A stretch of 13,520 nt of DNA from JANQTF01 sp036835375 (GTDB lineage: Bacteria > Bacteroidota > Bacteroidia > J057), in NCBI GenBank assembly GCA_036835375.1, contig DAITMB010000129.1, positions 1 to 13,520 on the forward strand, written 5' to 3'. Both the position numbers and the translations under genes were made by a program. Each line of letters starts with the position of its first letter. Positions within the stretch are counted from its first letter, which is position 1. The notes below the pieces were generated by a model. It was not told the origin of the DNA, did no database searches, and saw only the letters and a list, made by a program, of their open reading frames with translations. This document shows positions 1 through 7,700 of the stretch, one piece after another.

Positions 1-1510
1 CAAGACCATCACCAGCAGCATTGAGCGTAAATCGCACGATGCTTTGGTTCCAGGATGCCACAAGCAAGTCTCCCTGCATGGCTCCGCCAAAGTTGGAAGC
101 GGTGTATTCGCAAATTCCGTTGGTGGATTTGTTGATATCGGCGATGGCAAATCCATTGGGATCCAAGTGCCTGCCATGCTGCGGCGTAGCCAGAGACATG
201 GGCACGGGTGGCTCGGGGAAGTCTGTGAAAAAGTCATAGGGGCTTCCGGCTGTGGCAATCCAGTTTCCACCCACTTTTTCATAAACATAGAGGGGTGCCT
301 TGTCAGGATTGGTGCGCACGGGGACGGGCATTCCTGCGTAATATCCGGGTGTCACCAAGTGAAGTCGATCTCCGTGTTGGTTAGAGTTTCCTTCGTTGAA
401 TTCGTTGGTGATATAATGGCCTAGCGTGTGATCGTATAGTGAATTGGCGATCTCGTTACCACCTGCATCATAGGTCTTTGGAATCCCTCCCCAGCCGCCA
501 TTCGGGCCGTTGTCATGCGAATACACCCTGCCATTGGAGGTGAATACGACATCGTAGGGGTTTCTGAACCCACCGGCATACACTTGCACCGGACCATTGA
601 CGATCCAACGACCCTGATTCAAGCCATTATTTCCTCCAAAGGGGTCACCCAGGTCAATATCCAGTTCATAGTAGGGATGACCTGGCGCATAGGGAAAATC
701 AGGATGTGTGTTATTGATATTGACGCGGGTCGGGTCGTCGAGCGTCGGAATGTCATAGACAAATTTTTGTCCATTGCGAAGATCGGTGTACACGGGCATG
801 GCCTCAATCACATTCATATCAATCTGCAGGATACAGGCCGAGAGGGCATATTCTGGCGTACCAGAGAAGTTGTTTCCCGGTGCACCCTTGTTGGTGAAAC
901 CCCCTACCGCCATGTAGAGCAGATTATTAGCTTGATCCAAGCTCATGCCGTTGGTAGCGTGGTTTTCTTCGGAGCGAGGCATTCCACGCACAAGGTGCAC
1001 CATGTCCCAGTATCCTGCCGGGTCACTGAGGTCGCTTCCAACCCACGTGAGTCGTGACAAGGTTCCAGAATTGGTATCCAGATTGGAATCGCCTCCTACT
1101 GCGATGCGGGGATCGGAAGAGGTGACATACAAGACGGGATTGTTTGAGGTGCCTTTGACCATGAGTCCGGTCACCTGACGATTGCCTTGCCCGGGATTGA
1201 AGGCCCCATTGTCATTGTGGTTCGGAATGTTCTTGACCAGCGTAATGATTTCGTGGTCCGTGACGGCGTAATTTCCAGGGCTGTTGCGAAAAATCGTGTA
1301 CACATTGAGTGTCCCATCTTGCTGCCCTACATAGAGGCGGCCATCTGGGCCGATCTGCAACGTCGTCGGGCTACTAAGCCCTGTAACCAAATCCTGGCTT
1401 AAAAACCCAATTTGGGCTTTCACACCTGTCGTAGTAGCCAATAAGGCCACTGCTAGGATCAATCGGTAGTGAGTGCGAGGGGTAGAAAATAAATGAAGTA
1501 AACGATTCAT
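1..1510 (-). CDS. Secreted PQQ-dependent sugar (sorbosone-type) dehydrogenase, 3' end beyond window
   Basis: The frame is open from ATG 1510-1508 to the left edge (503 residues, no stop), so the C-terminus is missing. Residues about 15-32 form a signal peptide ending VKA before QIG. The mature part has the layout of the soluble glucose/sorbosone dehydrogenase beta-propeller: an early strand with GPDGRLYVGQQDGTL (54-68), NHATNGMSLD (183-192) at the place of the conserved catalytic-His strand, LYMAVGG (198-204), and the diagnostic GGFRNPYDVVFTSNGRVYSHDNGPN (313-337, in outline GxRNP...GxxxxxxxGPN). Known family members oxidise sugars with PQQ in the periplasm or outside; the substrate here cannot be told. 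An in-frame TAG lies upstream with no other ATG, so the start is firm; AGAAGGA abuts it, too close for a normal ribosome site. In this phylum such proteins often end in Ig-like, malectin or T9SS sorting domains, which would lie outside the window. Confidence 0.85.
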   Translation of the reverse strand, partial: MNRLLHLFSTPRTHYRLILAVALLATTTGVKAQIGFLSQDLVTGLSSPTTLQIGPDGRLYVGQQDGTLNVYTIFRNSPGNYAVTDHEIITLVKNIPNHNDNGAFNPGQGNRQVTGLMVKGTSNNPVLYVTSSDPRIAVGGDSNLDTNSGTLSRLTWVGSDLSDPAGYWDMVHLVRGMPRSEENHATNGMSLDQANNLLYMAVGGFTNKGAPGNNFSGTPEYALSACILQIDMNVIEAMPVYTDLRNGQKFVYDIPTLDDPTRVNINNTHPDFPYAPGHPYYELDIDLGDPFGGNNGLNQGRWIVNGPVQVYAGGFRNPYDVVFTSNGRVYSHDNGPNGGWGGIPKTYDAGGNEIANSLYDHTLGHYITNEFNEGNSNQHGDRLHLVTPGYYAGMPVPVRTNPDKAPLYVYEKVGGNWIATAGSPYDFFTDFPEPPVPMSLATPQHGRHLDPNGFAIADINKSTNGICEYTASNFGGAMQGDLLVASWNQSIVRFTLNAAGDGL

Positions 1511-2077
1511 TCCTTCTGAGAAAATGTTAGATGAGAACTTTTGCCCTAAATCTCTAGGGTTTTTTTTAGGCATCTTTCTCGCAATCAAAACCTGATCCAT
1601 AACTCCGACCAAGAAAAATGATCGCGCAAAAGGTAACTTTTCGACACAAATCTAACGCTAGCCTCTACTTCTACTGCCCATCATGCCTGAACTGTCATTT
1701 TCAAACCTTCAACAGATGGTTGCAACAAAAACTATAAAATATTTTTTTCGCATATCCTCAATAGATAGGCCAAACAATCATCCTAATGCCTCTTTTTGTA
1801 TCCTATCAGAGAATTGCTACCTAAGATTATTTTCATACATTTTTCAAACATTCCGAAATCTCTCTACATATATTCCAATGACTTTTCTACACTAGTAGTC
1901 CTTACTTATGTCCAAAGTTTTTATCTGCATATCAAATAAAATCATTCGATCAATATCCCATTTGCGAAAATATAATGCGAGAATTTTGCATTTAAATCTT
2001 CCAGATAAAAATTATATAATTAAACTTTACTAAAGTTCACATCTCCTTTGCCTCAGCGATAACTGGCGAAGACACTC
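1511..2077. other. AT-rich non-coding region upstream of the dehydrogenase
   Basis: This stretch of over 550 bases is visibly richer in A and T than the flanking genes, especially 1690-2040. Only short frames without protein-like composition occur. A weak hairpin with T-run (1544-1567), a possible promoter-like octamer on the minus strand (TAGATTTG, 1654-1647) without a matching upstream TTG box, and an odd palindrome at 2023-2037 are the only structures seen. It probably holds the promoter of the minus-strand dehydrogenase gene, but I cannot place it with confidence. Confidence 0.5.
1544..1567 (+). terminator. Weak hairpin with eight-T run, plus-strand orientation
   Basis: CCCTA (1544-1548) and TAGGG (1555-1559) form a five-pair stem around a six-base loop, followed by eight T (1560-1567). 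It has the shape of an intrinsic terminator for plus-strand transcription, but no plus-strand gene precedes it; it lies about 35 bases in front of the oppositely oriented dehydrogenase gene. The short stem leaves real doubt. Confidence 0.3.
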
Positions 2078-2122
2078 AAAAAAAACCCTGACTGCCACCG
2101 ATTGAATTAGGTGGCCGTCAGG
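2078..2122 (-). terminator. Intrinsic terminator of the 72-aa gene
   Basis: Arms 2087-2099 (CCTGACTGCCACC) and 2110-2122 (GGTGGCCGTCAGG) pair over 13 positions with one mismatch around a ten-base loop. Eight A at 2078-2085 become a U-run when read on the minus strand. Its place, about 55 bases after the stop codon of the minus-strand gene at 2177-2395, fits that gene. Confidence 0.8.
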
Positions 2123-2176
2123 CGATTGAGCACATGTGAGATGAATTTGCGGCTTTGAAATGGACCACGGCCCTCC

Positions 2177-2395
2177 CTAGCCCTTAAATCCTACGATTCC
2201 AGCTTGTTTTTCTTTCTTACTGATCAAGACAATCGTGAAAAAGATGCCGCGATCGGTGCTGGAAGGGACCATGTACTTGATGGCTTCGATTTCTTCTTGT
2301 GGCACGACTTCGTAGAGCTTGGCCGTGACGTCAAACGACCCTTCGAAGTAGGCCTCGTTTTCGATGAAAAGAGAGATAATACGTTCTTGCTTCAT
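2177..2395 (-). CDS. Hypothetical 72-aa protein
   Basis: This is a short complete frame, MKQERIISLFIENEAYFEG at the start, with alternating acidic and hydrophobic stretches and a lysine-rich end (ISKKEKQAGIVGFKG). The pattern EGSFDVTAKLYEVVPQEEIEAIKYMVPS followed by GIFFTIVLI looks like a small alpha/beta cytosolic protein; no signal peptide or convincing membrane span is present. The only in-frame ATG before an upstream TAA is the one used. A strong terminator follows on the same strand, which supports a real single-gene unit. I do not recognise the family. The overlapping plus-strand frame (2204-2530) has less credible composition and no terminator. Confidence 0.6.
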   Translation of the reverse strand: MKQERIISLFIENEAYFEGSFDVTAKLYEVVPQEEIEAIKYMVPSSTDRGIFFTIVLISKKEKQAGIVGFKG

Positions 2396-2755
2396 GATAA
2401 GGACGATATTCGAGACGAGGGATGGATTCGCAGGGAAGTAATCTGGAGGACAGACTTACTTCCTTTTGGGTTTCTTTCACAGGCTACCCCCAGCGAGCCT
2501 GCTTCTACGCAGCATGAGGGCAAGAGTTGATCGCCTTGGATTTTACCGACAAAGGCAATCATCACCGACTTGAAGCTGAATGACACAAAATACCCTACTG
2601 ATAGGTATCTTTGATGAAGTTTGAGATGGCAGCTGGTCAGAAATTGCAATCATAAGCTTGCGTTGCTGGGTTTTAGGCGCTAAACTTTGAACTTGGTTCT
2701 GGGTTTTTACACTCAGATATTTACGATTATTCATGCTTGGACACACCACATTTTC
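2396..2755. other. Divergent intergenic region between the 72-aa gene and marR-type gene
   Basis: These 360 bases separate two divergently oriented genes and should hold both promoters. TATCTTTG at 2606-2613 matches the Bacteroidota TAnnTTTG box on the plus strand and would give a leader of roughly 135 bases for the MarR gene, but no TTG lies at the normal distance upstream. A perfect six-pair inverted repeat, CAGGCT (2480-2485) and AGCCTG (2496-2501), is present near the minus-strand gene. No convincing gene is seen. Confidence 0.45.
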
Positions 2756-3208
2756 ATGAGTTTAGAGGAAGCCATACAACAGAAAATCCCCTTTCGTAAT
2801 GCCCGCCACAAAGCGACCGTCAACCTGATCTACACCCACAACTGGGTGATGAATCGACATCGGGACATGTTCAAGGAGTTTGATGTGACGCTCCAGCAAT
2901 ACAATGTCTTGCGGATTTTGCGCGGGAGCCACCCGAAGCCCATGTCCAACTCCGATATTCGGGACCGAATGCTGGACCGAAGCTCCGATGTCTCCAGGAT
3001 TGTGGTCCGATTGCTCAAAAAAGACCTTGTGGGAAGGGCCGTTTGCGAAGATGACAAGCGACAGGTGGATGTATTCATCAACCAAACCGGCCTTCAGTTG
3101 CTTCAGACCATTGATGAGCATGCCTCTCACATCGATTCCTTGATGGAAAATCTTGATGATCACGAAGCTGAACTCTTCAATCAGTTGCTCGACAAGATCA
3201 GAGGGTAA
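2756..3208 (+). CDS. MarR-family winged-helix transcriptional regulator
   Basis: A 150-residue protein of normal MarR length. After an N-terminal dimerisation helix (residues 10-40, FRNARHKATVNLIYTHNWV) comes the winged helix: FDVTLQQYNVLRILRG (42-57), SNSDIRDRML (64-73), the recognition helix SSDVSRIVVRLLKKDLV (76-92) and the wing CEDDKRQVDVFIN (97-109), with the usual acidic-plus-arginine turn; a C-terminal dimerisation helix (112-148) ends it. Members bind palindromic operators and are often released by phenolics, oxidants or other small ligands; the ligand here is unknown. I chose ATG 2756 because MSLEEAIQQK... is a typical start for Bacteroidota MarR proteins; a TTG at 2687 would add 23 atypical residues. 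It may regulate itself or the small membrane gene 135 bases downstream on the same strand. Confidence 0.88.
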   Translation: MSLEEAIQQKIPFRNARHKATVNLIYTHNWVMNRHRDMFKEFDVTLQQYNVLRILRGSHPKPMSNSDIRDRMLDRSSDVSRIVVRLLKKDLVGRAVCEDDKRQVDVFINQTGLQLLQTIDEHASHIDSLMENLDDHEAELFNQLLDKIRG

Positions 3209-3342
3209 TGGTCGCACAAAAGCTGAAATCTCGACCAAACAAATTCAAATCGGATTGAGTTTTTTGCGTAATTACTTTCTATCGTTGATGCTTGGCCATC
3301 GACGTCTCCTGCTTCCTACCCGACGCGCTAATCCACTTCGAC

Positions 3343-3561
3343 ATGGGATTTTTCCTCACTTTAGTCATTGCCCTCGTCCTCTTCGGAATCGTGATGTGCT
3401 TCCTGCTGATGCTGTATCAGGACGAAAACCATAACTCCAATCGAGGGAATAAAGGTGGTGAAGATGATGACGATCAAGGCGGGAACCCGTGGGACATCGA
3501 CGCTCCTCTGGACTTGCCTCCGGGCGTGTATGTCATGCCGCCAGAAACGGTGAACACCTAG
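3343..3561 (+). CDS. Small single-span membrane protein with acidic, proline-rich tail
   Basis: ATG 3343 gives 72 residues. Residues 2-24 (GFFLTLVIALVLFGIVMCFL and on) form one membrane helix. Then follow a hydrophilic Asn/Gly linker (25-38), an acidic run EDDDD (40-44), and a tail with the motif DAPLDLPPGVYV. A TTG at 3292 could add 17 residues, but the ATG placed just before the helix is the more natural start. The product is probably an inner-membrane protein with the tail on one side; nothing shows an enzyme or transporter. The gene follows the MarR gene by 135 bases on the same strand, with no clear terminator between, so co-expression is possible. I do not recognise a named family. Confidence 0.6.
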   Translation: MGFFLTLVIALVLFGIVMCFLLMLYQDENHNSNRGNKGGEDDDDQGGNPWDIDAPLDLPPGVYVMPPETVNT

Positions 3562-3614
3562 CGACGGGAGGCAACCCACGTGCACAGTAGTAAGAACATT
3601 TGATTAGCGCTGAA

Positions 3615-4019
3615 CTACTCCGTTTCGCCCTCTGCCTTGGTTCCTTTTAGAAATAGCATCACTCCCAGCACGGCCATGCCGTAGGGAATCCAAGTCCAGG
3701 GTGCATCTACACCGGGCACATCAGCGAGGCTGGTCAAAATGCCTATGCCACCAATGACCCCACCCAAGAGCATGTCGCGCTGCCCTGGACGGTTAGGAGG
3801 GGCAACAAAAGTTCCTGCAGAATCAATGATCATTCGAGCATCATCTTCGTCTTCTGGCTGGACAAAAATCAGGAATACTTCTTCCTCGTGCTCGAACTCA
3901 AAATCTAAATCATCGTGTTCTATTGCGGCTTCAACCTCGCACACGATCCCGGCCCTACGGAGTACGCCGGCGTAAGCATTGGCTTCTTCTAAGGTGTGAT
4001 AGGAGGCTACTTCGATCAT
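3615..4019 (-). CDS. DUF2007-type (putative signal-transducing) protein with two C-terminal membrane spans
   Basis: The 134-residue protein starts MIEVASYHTLEEANAYAGVLRRAGIVCEVE, then a strongly acidic loop (35-47, rich in Glu/Asp), then EVFLIFVQPEDEDDARMIID (47-66). This helix-strand order, with a residue stretch like that of PII/ACT-type folds, is typical of the DUF2007 family (PF09413), whose function is not established. Two hydrophobic segments follow, about 83-98 (LLGGVIGGIGILTSL) and 108-126 (WTWIPYGMAVLGVMLFL), so the N-terminal domain is probably displayed at the membrane. ATG 4019 is the start; no ribosome site is visible, which is usual here. The gene converges on the small membrane gene, with only 53 bases and no obvious terminator between them. 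Confidence 0.7.
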   Translation of the reverse strand: MIEVASYHTLEEANAYAGVLRRAGIVCEVEAAIEHDDLDFEFEHEEEVFLIFVQPEDEDDARMIIDSAGTFVAPPNRPGQRDMLLGGVIGGIGILTSLADVPGVDAPWTWIPYGMAVLGVMLFLKGTKAEGETE

Positions 4020-4269
4020 TCGGTGAGTAATATAAAGGTTTTCTTTTGCACCTGCTTAACGTAATTCACCCCTTGAAGTTTACAGGGCACCCGAATCCTA
4101 CGGTTGGCAAGATCTTGCAGGAGCCCCTCCCCACTAATCCTCTATTATTCAATTGATTGTAAGTAGCCTTCTCTCCGTTACAGGAGAAAGCTCGCCAAGA
4201 CGAATGTCCCACAATTGACGAAGTCATACTCCAATTCTTGCAAGATATCCCTCCTACTCCAAGCTGCTC

Positions 4270-4368
4270 ATGAGCGGGTTCGTGCTACATCACCCTACAA
4301 TTGACCAGCAAAATTACGCAGTCCATCGAAGAGAAAGGTTAGTCGGTCGAAAAAGGATAGTTGCTTGA
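4270..4368 (+). CDS. Possible 32-aa basic small protein (speculative)
   Basis: A frame from ATG 4270 to TGA 4366-4368 would encode 32 residues starting MSGFVLHHPTIDQQNYA and ending in a basic stretch HRRERLVGRKRIVA. It is followed about 50 bases later by a strong terminator that has no other gene to serve. No ribosome site or promoter could be identified, and a frame of 33 codons is expected by chance, so this could as well be part of a non-coding RNA or nothing. Confidence 0.2.
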   Translation: MSGFVLHHPTIDQQNYAVHRRERLVGRKRIVA

Positions 4369-4419
4369 TGAGAATTCCCTTATTTGAGGGCGTATCTGAG
4401 AAAGCATTAGGTTTAAGAG

Positions 4420-4453
4420 TCCTCCGTATTCGATGAATGCGGAGGATTTTTTT
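4420..4453 (+). terminator. Strong intrinsic terminator without an assigned gene
   Basis: TCCTCCGTAT (4420-4429) pairs with ATGCGGAGGA (4437-4446) over ten positions including one G-U pair, around a seven-base loop, followed by seven T (4447-4453). The T-run is on the plus strand only. The nearest plus-strand gene upstream ends some 860 bases before, with an opposing gene in between. Confidence 0.8.
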
Positions 4454-4454
4454 G

Positions 4455-4490
4455 AAAAAAGTCACGAATCACTGCAGTGGTGCTTTTTTT
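4455..4490. terminator. Second, A-tract/T-tract (possibly bidirectional) terminator
   Basis: AAAAAAGTCAC (4455-4465) can pair with GTGCTTTTTT (4480-4489) with one bulged base; the inner part contains the self-complementary CACTGCAGTG (4470-4479). Seven T follow on the plus strand and six A precede, so it could act both ways. It stands directly behind the first terminator. Confidence 0.5.
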
Positions 4491-4707
4491 GTTCAAGGTA
4501 AATATAAAATCGACTTTCAAATAAATCATTGCTGCTAACATTCGCGGTTTCCCTATCTAATGTTAGGCCGGTCTTTCTTGCTCAAACAGACGCGCTACGC
4601 AGCATAGAGGAGTTTCCGAATATTCCAATTTTTCAACATCGCTATTCTGCTGTGTTTTGTGCAATTTGCGTGTATCTCCCGTCAATCCAACGGGTTAGCT
4701 ACCCATC

Positions 4708-7700
4708 ATGAGCACTCTCTTTCGCAAATACCTCCTCTTGTCACTCGCAGTGGGTCTCGCCCTATCGGGACTCTATTTCTTCACCACTGAAGCTGATGTA
4801 GTATCCTATCCTACAAGCGCTCGCAAATGGAACACCTCTCCATTTGGCGGTCAACGACAAATTTCGTCCCCTGTTATCTCATCTAGCCTACCAACTGACA
4901 CCGCTTCGCTTGGGTTCCACCTCGCGGATGACCCAGGGCTTTTACTCGCCCATCAAGCGTGGGAGCTCAGGTTCGATCAGCCCCAGATCGCCCTCCACCT
5001 CATGTCAAAGGCCCTGCAACTGAGCCAAGACAGCGAAGTGATTTCCCTTGCAGAACAACTTTTAAAGGAAGGAGCCTTCGTTTTCAAAGCCTCTTGGGCG
5101 CTAGACATGGAGGGCACACAGGCCCTATGCGTCGATTCCCAAAAGCAACGCATCGCCATCGGAGACGATATGGGCAGCATTACCCTCCTGGACTCCGGCG
5201 GTACAGTGATTTCGCAAACTTCCGCTCATCAAAATACTGTGAGCTGCCTGGCATTTTCGCCCGACGGACAATTCCTTGCCTCTGGCTCTCACGACAATGG
5301 CTTCGCCCTCTGGAAAATCGAGCCGGATGGACTCAGCGAAGCCGCTCGCGTCAGCTACGGGGAAGACTGGGTGCGCGACCTGGTTTTCACGCCCGATGCA
5401 CAACAACTACTAGTCACTGGGGATATGTACTACACCCTCGTCTATGACCTGCCATCCGGTGAGATCGTGGACACCCTCCGCGGTCACGAAAACTACCTCT
5501 ACGCTGTGGAAATAGACCCGACGGGCAAGCTCGCGATCACGGGCGATGGACAAGGGCTGGTGGATATTTGGCAGAAAAAAGGGAACTCTTGGAAAAAATC
5601 CGACAACCTGACTTTCCCAGCCAAGATCAGCGACTTTAGCTTCGAAAATCCCAAGCGCCTTCTTGTCGCGATGGACGGCGGTGCCATGGGAGTGGTCAAC
5701 CTGAGAAATCCCAGCTCTCCTGCTGTCGAAATCGTCAAAGAAACCGGGACACAAGACCTTTTTTCCATCGCCGCAGTGAATGATGGGATCGTGGCAGGGG
5801 GCAGCGCTGCGCGCTTAGACTTCATTTTTACCCAGGAGTTGATTGGCTCAACGAATGACGGAGTCAGGACCTCATTGAGCGAGGTCGTGCAGGGGATTGC
5901 CGCTGTAGATGGCATCGTCGCGAAGGTCCATCCTTGGAGAGAGAGCGATTTCCTTCTCTGCACCAATGCCTCTGTTAGCCTCGGAAAGATCCAAGAGGTG
6001 AAAGTGGGCAGCGTGGCCCATCTTCGGACGGGCCGGGACCTCCCCTACCTGTCCTTGACAGATCAGCTCACTTACAATCTGTGGGCTCCATCTGATATCG
6101 AAAAACTGGACGAATCTGGCTTGGCCGAATTATTTGCCACTATTTCCTACCATGCCGCAGGCGGGAGTCCCTGGCCCCACACGAACCTTCCTCCCCTGAC
6201 GGCCCTCTATGCCGAAGAAGGAATCAAGCTGCTCAAAAGCTACCAAGGCGGCTCAACCGAAGGCCGTCTAGCTCTGATCACCTTGGTACAAACCGCCGGA
6301 TTGAACTCTTCTTTGTTGAGTGCCATCTCCGCCAAGGGATCCAGTCCAGCTCAGGAGGCTTTTCGCTGGATCGCCATCGGTGGCCAGGAGTCCCTGGCTC
6401 CCGACCTGAGAAAATATGCCATTCGCAGGGCCTATGCCCTCATGCCCTCGCAAGGCTGGGGAGCTATCTTGGCAGAAGGGATGAGCATGTCGCTGTCCGA
6501 AACGGAAAAACCCCAAGCCACACTTGCCTATGCCTGCGATGCCAATTCTGTCTCCTACAGTCCCACTGGAGATTATCTCTATGTGACTACCGACAAAAAT
6601 GAAGAATGCCAAGGCGGCTACCTTTATCCCGTGACAAATGGTATTGCACAAGCATCTCAGGGCATTTTTTTTCCTCACCAATCGGGCATCATGTGGCAAG
6701 GATCATTTTCATCAGACGGCCAGCGCATCGTGTCTGCCTCTACCGATGGCACCGTGATGATCTATAACCTCATGGGCGGCACCGAGCAAATCTATGCCAA
6801 TGAGGAGGGAGAAACGCCCTTTGCTGATGCAAGAATCCTTCGCAACGGGGACGTCATCACCGCTGACAACCTCGGGCGTATCCTCCGCTGGAAAATGAAG
6901 GCAATCCGCCCGGAAGCGTTGCTGATGGAGCACGCAAACGAAGCGCGAAAAATCGCTATCAACGCCAAAGATGAATCCGTCCTATCTGTCGGATATGACG
7001 GTGCCCTGAGAATTTTCGCGCAGGGCAAACAGCGCATCATCGACATCAATGATCAAGGGATCGAAGACATTGCCTTGAACCAAGCAGGAACACATGCCCT
7101 GCTGGGCCTGGTCGCCGGAGGTGCTGCACTGGTAAACCTAGATACTGAAGACGTCATCGACATCAGCGACAATGGAAATGATGGGATCGACTTTCAGTCG
7201 GTGGCTTTTTCCAAGGATGAGACCATCTTGTATGCAGGTACAGAAGGCGGAATCCTCAAAGCGTTCTCTCATGAAGGAACCTTTCTGTGGGAAAAGCGGA
7301 TTCATCAAGGCCCTGTGTACGACATCAGCATCTCCCCAGATGGCAAGACGATGGCCACGGCAGGCGGCGACGACCTCATCGCTTTTTGGAATCTTTCTCT
7401 GCTGGCGAATTCCTCCAGCCTCTGGACCACGGAACCAGCCCAGAATCAATCACTTACAACTTTAGAGTGGTCTTCCCTTCTGGGCTTGAGTAGCCGTGCA
7501 TTTCCTACAGATGTGGGGCTGGCTTTCGTCCAGGAACTTTGGCTGAGCACGACCAAAAAAGAAAGCCGCGCTCAATTGGAGGAGGCCATTGCGGGAAGTC
7601 TTTTCTATCAATTATCAGGCAAAACGATCAAATCCAAAGGTGGACTGGTCTTGTATCGCGCCTTGCCACAAGGAATTAATGCCATCGGATGGTCGAGCAC

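Larger units (their letters stand above)
4020..4707. other. Long intergenic region with orphan plus-strand terminators
   Basis: Nearly 690 bases separate the minus-strand DUF2007-type gene from the large plus-strand propeller gene. It holds a hairpin with arms 4165-4173 and 4184-4192 (AGCCTTCTC / GAGAAAGCT, one mismatch), a 32-codon frame at 4270-4368, two terminators (4420-4453 and 4455-4490), an eight-base inverted repeat (4535-4542 / 4559-4566) and a short hairpin CCCGT / ACGGG (4678-4694) just before the ATG of the large gene. None of the known RNA families I checked by eye (tmRNA, RNase P, SRP, 6S, tRNA) fits. Confidence 0.5.

Noticed and set aside
515..1057. Plus-strand open frame of 180 codons in the left part
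   Set aside because: It is antisense to the sugar dehydrogenase, whose family motifs are clear on the minus strand.
2204..2530. 108-codon plus-strand frame overlapping the 72-aa gene
   Set aside because: It is mostly antisense to the 72-aa minus-strand gene, which has its own terminator and a more protein-like composition.
2505..4605. Shared 11-mer CTACGCAGCAT at 2505-2515 and 4595-4605, both upstream of plus-strand genes
   Set aside because: Dozens of 11-base matches are expected by chance in a 13.5 kb window, and the flanks do not match.
4529..4711. Short frame ending in ATGA overlap with the propeller gene
   Set aside because: It needs a TTG start inside an inverted repeat, and the residues have no protein-like pattern; the overlap seems accidental.
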